Assembly: GCA_026874595.1 (NCBI GenBank)
Contig: CM049308.1
Coordinates: 20,311,867 to 20,375,866 of the forward strand
Reading direction: 5' to 3'
From: Sipunculus nudus
Lineage: Eukaryota > Annelida > Sipuncula > Golfingiida > Sipunculidae
DNA length: 64,000 nt
Shown here: positions 38,088 to 49,646 of the stretch, piece after piece
How the letters are laid out: the number at the start of each line of letters is the position of its first letter
Numbering within the stretch: the stretch's first letter is position 1
The notes under the pieces: model-generated
The model's database searches: none
What the model saw: only the letters and a program-made list of their open reading frames with translations
What the model was told of the DNA's origin: nothing
Translations under genes and position numbers: made by a program

Positions 38088-39129
38088 TTTGGATATATGC
38101 AGACATGAACCTATTGTGCGGTCTCCTACCACATCAAATGATAAAACTGGCTTTGTGACAAACCAGTTGAACCATGCTAAAGCTGAAAATTGGCACATCA
38201 CTGGGTGAAATAACCTAACAATGAAACCAAACATATTCTAACTAATATTGAATCTTTCGGGTGGTCTAGCTTAAGAAAAAACTCGGTTCCATTCCATTAA
38301 ATATTATGAACCAGCAACTAGCAAAGCTGAAGAAAGGTTTGACTGATAGTTTATCCTAAAACATTATTCGTGAATGTCCATGAGTTGAACTTGCAGTTGT
38401 GTTTTCATCTCAAATGAGTGTACCTTTTGGGTTGTTACACATCCTGAACCCACAGGTGGGGTACACAGAGCCTGGTTGATGCCAGCATGATAGTGTTTCC
38501 TCCCTGTTACATAGTCCAAACCAGAATGGAATTCAAGAGTCTTTGTTGCACAAGAAAAGTAATCAAGGGGGGCTACTCCCACAAAAAAAAATGTATATAT
38601 ATTTATGTTCATCTAAAGGGGAGATATCTGATTGGTTTTGAGGCTTTTCAAATGCAAACCAACATGGGAAAAGGTTACCAGTTGATTTGAGTATAACTTC
38701 ATACCGCCATGTGCAGGTTTCTTTCTGACTGACCTTGGGACTAACGCAATATTTGTATTATATCTCCAGCATATTCATTATTTAATTACCTACTTGTTAC
38801 TGCATGGGGCTTGTCCTAATGTTAGTTAATACATTCCGGTTGCAAACTAGTTGTCAAATCATATTCATCTTTTTTATAATAGATCATAAGCAACTAAATA
38901 TATATAATGAAGACTCTCCCTAAGAAGGGTGCTTATAGGAGTTAATGAGTTTATTTCTATATCAATATTTGGATTTAAAAAAATTGTGGGTGCACCTACT
39001 TGGGTCCCCCCCCCCCCAAGTGCAAAACCATCAGTTAAAACAGTTTTCCTTTTTTTCTTTGTTTTTTTCTGTCTTGTGCCATGTATTCTTTTTTTGGCTA
39101 GATCTTCAATATGGCTGTATCTCAATAAC

Positions 39130-39420
39130 TGTAATTTGGGCACTATATTAGAAATAGGTCACAGATTTACACCTGATATTTATTTATGACCTTGACCTTA
39201 TTTCCAAGGTCCCGCACTCTGTAGTGGATTCTTCATTACTGCTCACACCTGTTCCTGTTTGAGCTAGAAATTAGCTGAAATTTGGGCTGGCTCATACCAA
39301 TAGCTGATATTTGGGCACAAGTTTGGTCTTATGTAACAGATTTGTACCTGATATTTATTTGTGACCTTGATCAAGCCTGTTCACACCATAGTGGATTCTT
39401 TAGTATTTGCTCTGTAATTG
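39130..39420. repeat. Two-unit tandem repeat, ~190 bp
   Basis: ACCTGATATTTATTTATGAC..TAGTGGATTCTT is repeated as ACCTGATATTTATTTGTGAC..TAGTGGATTCTT, both with CTCACACC/TTCACACC between. Confidence 0.7.
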
Positions 39421-39761
39421 CATAGTCTATTTTGGTTTCCTTTAAGTTTTTATGCTTATAATGTTGGAGGCAGCACACGAGTCCTCAGACACATTTTAAG
39501 TTTGGTATCAAATTTCTGCTTTTGAAACTCTTTCTGCACAAGCTGCATTTAATGAAAAGAATATTGACTTATGTAAATCAGAAAGTGAAATAAACAAAAA
39601 GGCCAGGTGTTTATGAAGGCTAATTATATCTAATGAGATATATTGCTTCAGTCTGTGCACGGAGCTGTAGGTTAATGTAGCACCATGAATATGTAAAAGG
39701 GAAAGTGAAGTAATTAGAAGTAAACTGCTTGTTTATGCTGAATTTTCTCATTCTTCCCGAG

Positions 39762-39788
39762 ACACACACACACACACACACACACACA
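39762..39788. repeat. (CA)n microsatellite
   Basis: Uninterrupted AC dinucleotide run. Confidence 0.95.
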
Positions 39789-40453
39789 TCTGAAACTGAT
39801 ACATACTATTAACATCTCAGTGATTATATAAAAAAAAATGAACAGTGCCAGTACTTTAAAATTTTATATCTCACATCATTACTTGCAGATGTTACATTTT
39901 TTATGCATATTTTGTTAGTCACCTGGATATAGTAAACAGGTATGACTGCAAGTGAGCTGTGCATCTTTAAGCATGACTGATGCAGCATGGATACTGAGGC
40001 AGTACTGATGCATCACATAACCTTGCTGCAAAGTTGTCATGATGCCCAGGTGTCACTTACCTGAACTGTACCCATTATATATGATATATCACACCTGAGA
40101 GGTACCTTTAATATCAGACATGTGTGCAGCACTATGACAGTGCTTTCAAGGTTTTTAATCATAATGATAATGATTGATGTGATGCAGTTTCCATGGTGAT
40201 AAAGATTGATGATGCCTCTGTACCCTCACAGCTAGATATATGATTACACATAATAATTTTAGAATATAGAATATTCTGACATAAAGGATTGAAAAAGAAT
40301 AGGCGCCATTTCATTTTTTTTATGCACTCCTCATTTACTGGTAATGCGAACTAGGATATGACAGTGTGCTATTTTTTATGGGCCAGTGTTTTTTAAGGAG
40401 GCATATCAATATGGTCATTATCAATGACATATATGCTATAACTATCAAACAGG

Positions 40454-40756
40454 TATAGTCCATTTCATCACCTGCTGTCCACCTGTTTTTTGTAGATGAT
40501 TTACTTAAAAGTTTATATTTTTCAATGTTTTGACCGCCATAAGTGGGTCTGATATGTTGTAAATGTAGACTGATTTCTCATATTTTCAGAATATTCTGTT
40601 ACTCAAATATGGCATAAGGTAGGAATTTAGTTACCTAGTTGAAAATTAGGTTCTGTAATCCTCTCCTCTACACTATAATTGTTTCCCTTGAAATGTACCT
40701 AATAAAAATTTTCATAGCAAAAATCAGGTGGACATGAGGGGATGAAACGGACTATA
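40454..40756. mobile_element. TATAGTCC-ended MITE, copy 2
   Basis: 303 bp with ~38-bp TIRs: TATAGTCCATTTCATCACCT at the left, complement TATAGTCCGTTTCATCCCCT at the right, then GTCCACCTG. Half the length of the 6391-7005 copy, with a different interior but the same ends. Confidence 0.85.
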
Positions 40757-42830
40757 GTAACAGCCAAAAAAATGGGTGCTTGTATTTATTTTTCAAATTA
40801 ATGATCCAATATAACATATTCCTCATGCAAAGGGGTAATTATAATTTAATAATTTATTACTTTAAATAATATTCACCGCAGTTTCAAAGGTCCCATTTTG
40901 AGAACAAACTGAATAAAAAATAGACGTAGAACTGACAGTGGAAAGTCAACAAAAAAAATCCTATTACCATGTCTTAAATTTTGTGTCTGTGCTAGGTTCA
41001 GTTATGGTCACAATCATGGGCTGAACCTTTTTGGTACAGGGCTGGTATCTCTGGATATACCTGTGGCCTATCTGCACTGGATACAGCAACCATGACCATT
41101 TACCATGACATTGGCTTCTTGTTTGACCTTGGACAGACAGTTTTACTGGTGGCATTTTTTGCAGTTTTTGTCATTGCTGCAACTCTGATCGAATGACTTG
41201 ATCAGAGGGGTAAAAACCAAAACAAAAGAGTAAATAAACATGGAGATCATTCATATGACCACAACAAAGCATTTGATTTCATTAATCTTCAAAAAACTTG
41301 AATGAAAGCCAATAAAGCTTACAGAGCCAGACTGTACACATTTCTCATCTTTTTTATCTTTTGTGTTATTTCTTTTTGCTCCTTGTCTCTCCTCAGTAAA
41401 CACTTTGTGAGTTTGTGGCTGGGACTTTATATTTAGCAGCCCCGCTTAACAGCCTCCAGCAGGGCCAGCAGCATCTTCAGGTGCTGTGTATGTTATGTGT
41501 ACTTCTCCACATGAGAGAACAGCAGGGATGCATGCCCTGACAGTACTGTAACAGTCTCAGTAACAGCACTGACCCAGCTGTACGAGGTCAACCCTGCAGT
41601 CTGTGTGTCTGTACTGTAACATCACCTGGAAAAGGGGTACAACCCCCTACTCCCCGTACCCCATTGACCCCTCACAACATCTTGAGGTAAATGACTCAGT
41701 AGTTGCAACATGGGAAGTGGGGTTGGGTTTTCTGCTAGCTTACCCATGGGAATCTGGAATGCAGAGGGTGGGATATGAATAGGTAATAGTGACTTCCAGG
41801 TATGCAGCAGTTAATTCTTTGGGGGGGGGGGGGAAGACTGGTCAGAAGGGTCTTCAGAGGTCCTTATAATATATCCTATTATAATTTTAGGATTTGGGTG
41901 TGGTCCAAAAAAAATATCAGTCCTCTGTTTTTGCTGATATCAGTTATAAGGCCCCTTGCCACCAAACTCTCCACAAAGAGATTCTTGCCTGGACGCTGTC
42001 CCTCGAGTATTTTTGTGTTAAATCCCTGCACCTCTTACAGGGGTATTTCTCCCAGTTTCTCAAAACCACTCATAGGGGCTGCCAGTTTGCATACCTACTA
42101 AAATCTGGATGTCACTGGTCACATGTATAATGGGTGTAGGGTTAAAGGTGTTAATATATGTAGATTATCTTAATATCATACACCAATGGGAGGACCAAGA
42201 TTTTTACTGAACAGTTTACCCTTTACACCAAGGGACATGTTCAGTAAGACCTACAACTCATTTGGGGGGGGGGGGGGGGGGTTAGTCAAACAAATTCATG
42301 TCTCTCTGTAAGGGAGGGGTATAACTTTAAACATCCCTCCCCCACATCTGCCCCTTAAATGATCACTTTGATAAATAGCAAGGTTATATAAAATGGCATC
42401 ATTGACTTAATTGAATTAATTTAGTCATTTGGTTATTGAATTCAGGTTGACCCCATTGGATGATAAATACTTTTGCTAATTAAGGAATTTTATGTTTCCA
42501 TTTGGGTATGATTTTTATTTGGCTTAAGGATTGGTCAAAATCTATAGAACCAATAAATGTCAAAGTTTGTGTTGGCCAGAGTAGGCTGTGGTCCAGGGAG
42601 GACTACATAATGTATTGATGTCTAGATCTGAATAAAGGGGCAGACCCTGTAGGACTCTATTATCTTGGTAGAGGTACACACTCTACAGAGTATCAGTCTT
42701 GTTTAAAATGTAAATGAAAGTTAAGCGTCCAGTATTGGGAAGCAAACCGTGCATTGAAGATAGTGGTTAAAGAAAATCTGTTAAGATGGTACCCTGATAT
42801 GTGGACATTGACAAATATTGTTCCTGGGAA
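40757..42830. other. Gene-free stretch with G-runs
   Basis: G-runs at 41820-41833 and 42263-42281; a CAG/CTG-rich patch at 41440-41600. No gene seen. Confidence 0.45.
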
Positions 42831-42960
42831 TTTTAGCTCAGCTGACTGAAAGTCAACTGAGGTATATATAGGAATTGGGCTTTGTCTGTCGTCCGTCCAG
42901 GCGTCTGGCCGTCCGTTAGATGTCTATCGGTTCATGGAATCACGTTTCATTTGAAGCATT
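42831..42960 (+). mobile_element. Family C element, 5' fragment
   Basis: TTTTAGCTCAGCTGACTGAA with hairpin partner GTCAACTGAGGTATA and GTCGTCCGTCCAGGCGTC; the similarity stops soon after and no 3' end is found nearby. Confidence 0.65.
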
Positions 42961-44138
42961 TTAGCAGTAAACATCAGTACACAAAAGCCCAGGCAGGGCT
43001 ATCCACAGATGGCCATATGGTCACATCATAATTAAGTCCCAATGGTAGGCAGTGCTGCCTAATTCTATATAACGCTCATTCTGGGGTTACATATCCAGGG
43101 ATTTACACCAAAATTTACTGAGGTAAAGATGATAGTTTATAATCTGATATCACCGACAAGGTCAGTCTCATCCTGACTTTACACTTTGCCTTCCTGGTCT
43201 TTCAGGCCTGTTGTTTCTTGTAGCCTTTCTGAGCTCCCAGGGGAGCATACAACCCAAGCAGCCATATCAGTTGCTAGAAAGTTATTCACCCGCTTAGTAC
43301 AGCGTTATAATCCTGGTAATAGCTAATCACTTTATTTGCACTGGAAAATGTATCGATGAGCAATGGTATTTAACTGTGTATTGAAATGCTGACCCAGGGC
43401 AAGTATATGAAGGCTATTATTCTCAGGTTACAGCTTTTATGGGTCTGACTTGAATTGAATCACAGTGCAAACATTATGTTGATATAGATAGGAGTGTATG
43501 AGGGGGAGGGCAGGTCAACCAGTACAAATAGAAATACAGTCACTCACAATGTTCTTTTAGCATTCCATAACACTAACAGGGTGGCCGAGAATTTTCAGTT
43601 TTGGTTTAGGCTTGTATTGGGATACGTTACATAAGAAACAACCAAAATTTGTCCAATCATTTACAAGCTCATATTAAAAATACTGATATTGTGGTCTAGA
43701 ATTTTTGTCATCCATGCATTTCTTTATATAAAAAAACTCAGTTCTTCCTGCAGATCTGTTCATCATTCATTGCTTACAAGTAGGACTCAGGTACATACAT
43801 TACATCACCTTAAGTCTGTGTGTAGATTTAAAATATTTTGAGTTTTCTCTGAAAGGTTTGCACATGTTCAGTAGATATAGCCAGTATTTGATCATTATTC
43901 AGGATTTATGGATCATTTATATACTCAAAATCTGGTCAGTGAAGCCTTAATTCTACCAATTCTTTGCTGTTGTATAATTTTCAATAAAGATGAATGCATT
44001 TAACCAGTGACCAATTAATAGTTAAATATATTTATTAATCTGATGTACATGATTAAAGATATTTGTAAGAGAATTTTTTTTTAATTTCCAGTGTGTGATA
44101 ATAGTAGAAAAAAATATAATTAGTTTAACTTTTGGAGA
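42961..44138. other. Gene-free stretch
   Basis: No repeat, exon or RNA gene recognised. Confidence 0.4.
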
Positions 44139-44140
44139 TA

Positions 44141-45014
44141 CAGTAGAACCTTCTTATTATGGACACGCATTACGCTCTTTACACAGCGCTTTAACTATAG
44201 GCCTACTTCCTATATTGTAAGCGCTGTTTGCTTTGAGCTCGTATCCTGAATTGCTACACCAGAGGGGAGCACTGTATTTTTGTCCAATCATATGAGACCT
44301 TGTGCTGGAAGACACGGGCAAGCGAGGAATACACGGAGCCAATCATGTTCATTTCGTTTTGAGTGGCAGCTCATCGCCCCGGTAACCGTATGAACAGGCC
44401 ACAGGCTCAGAGAGAATTGTCGCAGATGTGGTTTACTTAGAGCCTTGGGCACATAGGATGCCCGGTCAGTGAGCTGTAATTCAAATGAAACGTAACATCA
44501 AAGGCTGCGTGCACACCTCGCTGGCTAGTTTCCGTTCTGCAGACACCAGACACATGGCTACGCTAACACAGTCATACTGTCAGAATCGAATCGGTCGATG
44601 ATGCGAGAATGCAGAGGGAGCAATTAAAATTCAGACGTAAACTTGTCTTCAAACGGCACTTGAAGCGTAGCTATGGGCGGAGCCAGGATGTCTGTCGCGT
44701 GTGTGTTTATTGGCATCTGGTTGGCTGCTTGTCACATCATACGCACGTTTTGTTCAGCGGATAACGAACCGCCATCTGGTGTCTAAATATATCATAAACG
44801 GTCAAAGCTGGCAGCATGAAAATCAGTTGCTTCTTTAGAAGCCTAAGATTTCCGCTGCCTCAGGAGCGTAGACACGCATGAGACCAGACATTTTGTCCGC
44901 AGAAGAGGGGTGTCTTTAGTAGGAAGGTTTTTGGGAGATTTTAGACCGCCAATAAGTGGCCATAAAAAGTAGGTGCCCTAAGTACAAAGGTGCTAGTATG
45001 GCCTGGTTCCACTG
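44141..45014. mobile_element. CAGTRGAACC-ended TA-target element, 874 bp, GC-richer interior
   Basis: CAGTAGAACCTTCTTATTAT at the left and the complement of CAGTGGAACCAGGCC at the right, flanked by TA at 44139-44140 and 45015-45016. TIRs of about 10 bp. The interior is clearly more GC-rich than its surroundings and contains CpG-containing stretches, but shows no convincing ORF. Confidence 0.65.
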
Positions 45015-45016
45015 TA

Positions 45017-46245
45017 CCAGTAAAATTTTCAACCTGGGAAATCTACTTAATAAAATAAAAATAAGTTTATCATATTTGATTGATCAGTATGATATTGATG
45101 CAAGTTTCATAAATGATAAACATCTGCTCAGGCATACAGAGTTGGGGATCAGTTTGTCTGACATGCAGACAATGAAACTTTCAATCACCCAAGTGACCTC
45201 TGGTGGTATTATCTGATGTTATTCCAGTAAACATTAACCTTTAACTTTATCACTCAAAGTGGTAACATTATGGGGAAATTATTGTATCTAAAAAGTCACA
45301 GACTCCATATTAGTTTTTATGTCTCTCACTGTCTGCAGGATAATGTAGGGACAAAACAGTAATTGTAATCGATCATTTTATTATATAAAACCTCTCTCAC
45401 AGATCCTTCTTGCCAGACAGCAAACAACATTAACAAGGCCTACGCAGTATTTCATAATGCATATTTGTATCATTCATTTATATTTGCAAGGAGGACAACG
45501 CCGAGATTTTTAACTCAAATGTTTAATAAGTAGAGCATCATTTATCTGAACACTTTATCAGAATTTTTTTTTTATAAAAATTTGAAAACTTTGTCATTGA
45601 ACAAAATTTAGTCATTTATCCAAATTCATACAATGAAAAGAATGCAAAAACTTGGTGTAAAAGATCACCCAAATCAAAGCAAACGTACATAGATTAGTAG
45701 GGAGAATTAAAACTGATTTTCCAAATTTTAACAGTTTATAATGAGATCATTATTAAAAAGATGGAAAATGTAAGGAAAATATTGCTTTATTAATTTGCAT
45801 AAATCAGAATTTAATAACATTCTTTACTCCCTGTAGGTTGGCAATCATGGTACATTCTGGTGCAGTGTCGTGGTAAATAAACAGTTTAGCTGAATTTGGA
45901 TAAAAGGCGCCCTACTGTAATTGAGAGCATAATTGCACAGAGAAATGCAGTTATAAATTCTCAGTCGCTCTGAGGTTCTGCATTGTGTTGTTCTGTCTCT
46001 AGAACTCACTGACTGACACTGAACTCTAAACATTTTGCCCTCACAGGTATTCATGTTTATTTAGTCATGCCCAGGAATGCTCCAGGTCACCTTGTTTATT
46101 CCCATTGGTCAGGCCATTCACTGTGCTCATGTCTGGCAGAATCGTTAGCTTTGCTTGTGCATGCCAACAACAATACTAAGAAAACTTTCTTAAATTAAAT
46201 TGAGATACTTCTGCTTAATCATTAAAAACATGTCTTTACATTTTT
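45017..46245. other. Gene-free stretch
   Basis: AT-rich, nothing recognised on either strand. Confidence 0.4.
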
Positions 46246-49200
46246 TAGCTCAGCTGACTATAAGTCATCTGAGCTATAGTCGTGGTCCATTGTCCGTTGT
46301 CCGTCCATCTGTCTGTCCGTCCGTCTGTTCGTCTGGATGTCCGTCCGTAAGACTGGCACGTTTCGACACCGTTGGACCTACGAATCTGAAATTGGGCATA
46401 CAGTTAGATGTCCCTAAAATCTCCTACCATGCCGAAAATTTGGTCAATAGGACTTAGTTCCTTTGAGATATTAAGGAAAAACCTCAATTTTTTATTAGAA
46501 ATCTATTTTCACACTTCAGGACTGTCTTATATCAAAACCACTCATCTGGTTTTCTTCATATTTACCATAAATATTCCTCTATATAGTTTCTATGTACATG
46601 CCAGATATTAAGTCTGTATTATATAATTTAAAGAAGTTATGGGCCCAAACATAATGGACTTTGTAAAAAAATCAGGAAGATATTTGGTCACTTAAGACCA
46701 AAAGTGTTAAAGGTAGGGACTTTTTTCCAGTAATACAACTTTAATTAATCGAAATTAAATTGTATACCAAAAATTAGATCAAAATCTGGTAAATTTTTTT
46801 GGCAAAAATATAAAATTGGTACCTTAAATTTTGCCCAACTTTGGCTACGGCACGTTTTTTTTCCTGCAAGTACTGTGGATTTAATTTTCACAGCATGTAT
46901 ACATAAGGATTTAATCTGTTAAAATCTGAAATTTGAAAATAAAAGCTGCAAAATTAGGCTAGTTATTGAATTTTTTTTGAGGCTCTTGTTGTATTCCCTT
47001 TAATTGTCAAGCAGTCCACTTTGATGACTGTAGGTCATTCAGTGCACATCTCTATGCTCCCCAGGCTGTTGGCATAATTTTAGATGTCCTCAAAAAATCC
47101 TACCATACCAAAAATTTGGTCATTAGGACTTTGTTCTTTCGAGATATTAAGGAAAAAAAACTCCGTTTTCCATAAAAAAGCCATTGTTACACTTCAAGGC
47201 TGCCTAATATCAAAACCACTGATCTGTTTTTGATTGTATTTAGTATTCACTTTCTTTCATACATTTTCTACGAACATACCAAAAATTAGGTCAGTATTGG
47301 GTATTATTTTGAAGTTATGGGGCAAAACATGATGAATTTTTAAAAAAATCAGGAAATATATTTACTCACCTAACATGAGAATTGCTGAACCTAGAGACTT
47401 TTTTTCAGGAATATAACTTTATTTAATCAAGATTCAAGTGTTTACCCAAAATTAGATCTGAATTTTGCAAATTTTTCAAGTTATTAGCATAAATAATAAA
47501 TCAATACCTTAAATTTTTGTCCAACTTTGGCACTGTTGATTTAATTTTCACAGCATATATACATAAGGATTTAATCTTTTAAAATCTGAAATTTCAAAGA
47601 AATTGATTGGAAAGAATAGCTTTTATTCATGTTTTCATACACCATGTCAAGTGTTGTTTACATCTAGCCCACCTAGTAGTACAGCCTTCACTTGCATTAT
47701 GTAACCCACCCCAGGCAGCTTGCCTTGGGTCAGCTTGGCCACTACCAGCAGGCTTCCCCTCTGCCCTGCACTCCCCCCCCCCAGCAGGTGCATAAACTAG
47801 ATGAATGTTATTATTTTCTGTATTTGATTCATTCTTATTCTAGGCTATGCTACATTTTAGATTTTGTATTTTACCACCAGGGTTACAGTGATTAAAATGT
47901 ACATTTAATTGTTTCCACAAAGTGGTGTATTGCTATGAAAGTGTGGATGTTCATGAGATAAGTAATTCCTTTCTTCAGAGGAGTAAAAACTTCACCAGGT
48001 GTGAAATTGAGTATTAATTCCAGTAATAAATTAAAACTGGGATAGTAATTAGCACAATGATATTGTTTGTCCCTCATTCAACCAACAGTGTGTTTACTTT
48101 ATTTGAAAAGATGTTTTTATTTGATCAAATTTACTGAATCTTTTATTTTATTTTGGTGAATAAAATTAAGCATGTACTGAAAACTCCAATGTGCAAAACT
48201 TTTTAATAGTGATTCAAGGAATATTCTTGTAGATGCCATGTTGTGGCATTATTTTCTTTTAAATTCAGTTTAAACATTTATGATTTAAAAATAATTAAAT
48301 ATATGTGTATGCATAATATGACCCAATATGAGCTACACTCTGGATATATGATGATTGCAACTTTTGCAACAATTCTAATATTTTAACTTATAGTTTCAGT
48401 TTTTTACTCTGTATATATAATGATTGCAACTTTTGCAACAATTCTAATATTTAAATTATATTTTCAGGTTTTTTTTATTAAAAATTTATAAAACCTGTAA
48501 ATAAAAGAATGATTCAGATATAAACTTCTTAATGGAAAATGTGGATATGCTTAAAAAAAAATAGGATTATATATAAACTTAAATGCATTATTCCCTTGAA
48601 AGTGAAATAAAGGTATTAGTCCATTCTGTCAACTTGCCTGTCCATCTGTAAATTTTCATATGCATCACAGTATCTCAAAACTTTTACTGTTTTTCTTCAT
48701 GACAGAGTATTAATTGCAATCATATATTTAGAACTTTACTGTAACCAAGTAGGAGGGCCCCTTTCCTCTTAGCTTTTCATATTCTTATATAAATGAAAAA
48801 CATTACAATAGAATATTTCTACATCCACCTTCGTGCTGCCCTCACTTTTCCCTTCTCCGAACCCCATCCCAAAGTCAGCCTCAGTAAGCAAGAACAAGAT
48901 GAATCAGATATATTCATACTTTAATATTTTGTATAACTATTCATCCATAGGTACCTATGTACATGCCAGAAATTATGTCAGTATTGTGTAATATGTAGAC
49001 ATAGTGGGCATCACAATGATGTACCTTGTCAAGACTAAAGAGATATTGTGTCATACAGTCACAAATTCATGAATCACTTCATCAGCATAGTTAATCATAA
49101 CATCATATCTGTCAAATTGAAAGCTTGCAGACTACCATACACTTTAGATCCTTCAACAAATAGCCTTATTATCATTCTACTGCTGCTTATTACTGCTGTC

Positions 49201-49466
49201 ATTGCATTCATATTTGCTCAAATATATCACAATTTCAACCCCTCCTAAATAAATAAAAAATAAACCACTATATTTGACTCTATTAATCCATCAGTCAGGT
49301 AATTTCATTTATCATTTACTCACATATTATATTAAATTCCTTTATAATAGCCCAACATGTCCATGATATTCATAAGCTTTATCGACTTGATATAGTATCA
49401 CAGTGGAGAAACATTTATAGTCCAATCATGATCAGCTGAGGGCCGTGACCCATGGGTCCCTTGTTT
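46246..49466 (+). mobile_element. Family C Helentron-like element, copy 2
   Basis: 5' TAGCTCAGCTGACTATAA with GTCATCTGAGCT hairpin and a repeated GTCCGTCC tract. Tandem core units at about 46390-47040 and 47070-47640 align with those of 28061-30705 (e.g. AATTTTGCCCAACTTTGGC), and a third partial unit lies near 48950-49040. The 3' end is ATCAGCTGAGGG, GACCCATGGGTC stem-loop, CCTTGTTT. It ends only 110 bp before the first visible calpain exon. A ~69-bp direct duplication (ATGATTGCAACTTTTGCAAC) lies at 48339-48475. Confidence 0.75.
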
Positions 49467-49576
49467 CTTCTTTGAGAATAGTAAAGACATTACATGCATT
49501 AACCACTTGAATTTTACAATTACTACTACAACGTAATCATTACAAAAATATTCATACAATGCTGTTTTATTGACAG

Positions 49577-49646
49577 GAGCTGGTTAGCAACCCACGCCTG
49601 TTCGTTGGTGGTGCCAGCCGATTTGATGTCAAGCAGGGAGAACTGG
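49577..49646 (+). CDS. Calpain exon (a): pre-catalytic segment
   Basis: Encodes [18 protein letters not shown] then KQGEL, plus the first base of the Gly codon of GDCW. Preceded by TTGACAG and followed by GTAAGG. Starts in phase 0 and ends after one base of a codon, matching the next exon. Lys sits where many vertebrate calpains have Cys/Asn in DxxQG; other invertebrate calpains also have Lys. The exon that should precede it (the LFEDPEFP..W.RP segment of the family) was not found upstream. Confidence 0.93.

Larger units (their letters stand above)
38088..40453. other. Gene-free stretch with minor repeats
   Basis: C-run at 39007-39018 with GCACCTACTTGGGT, a two-unit tandem repeat at 39130-39420, and (CA)n at 39762-39788. 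No exon supported. Confidence 0.5.

Noticed and set aside
44340-44900. GC-rich patch as a CpG promoter of the calpain gene
   Set aside because: It lies inside a TIR element with TA flanks (44141-45014), which explains the composition; no initiator or first exon seen.
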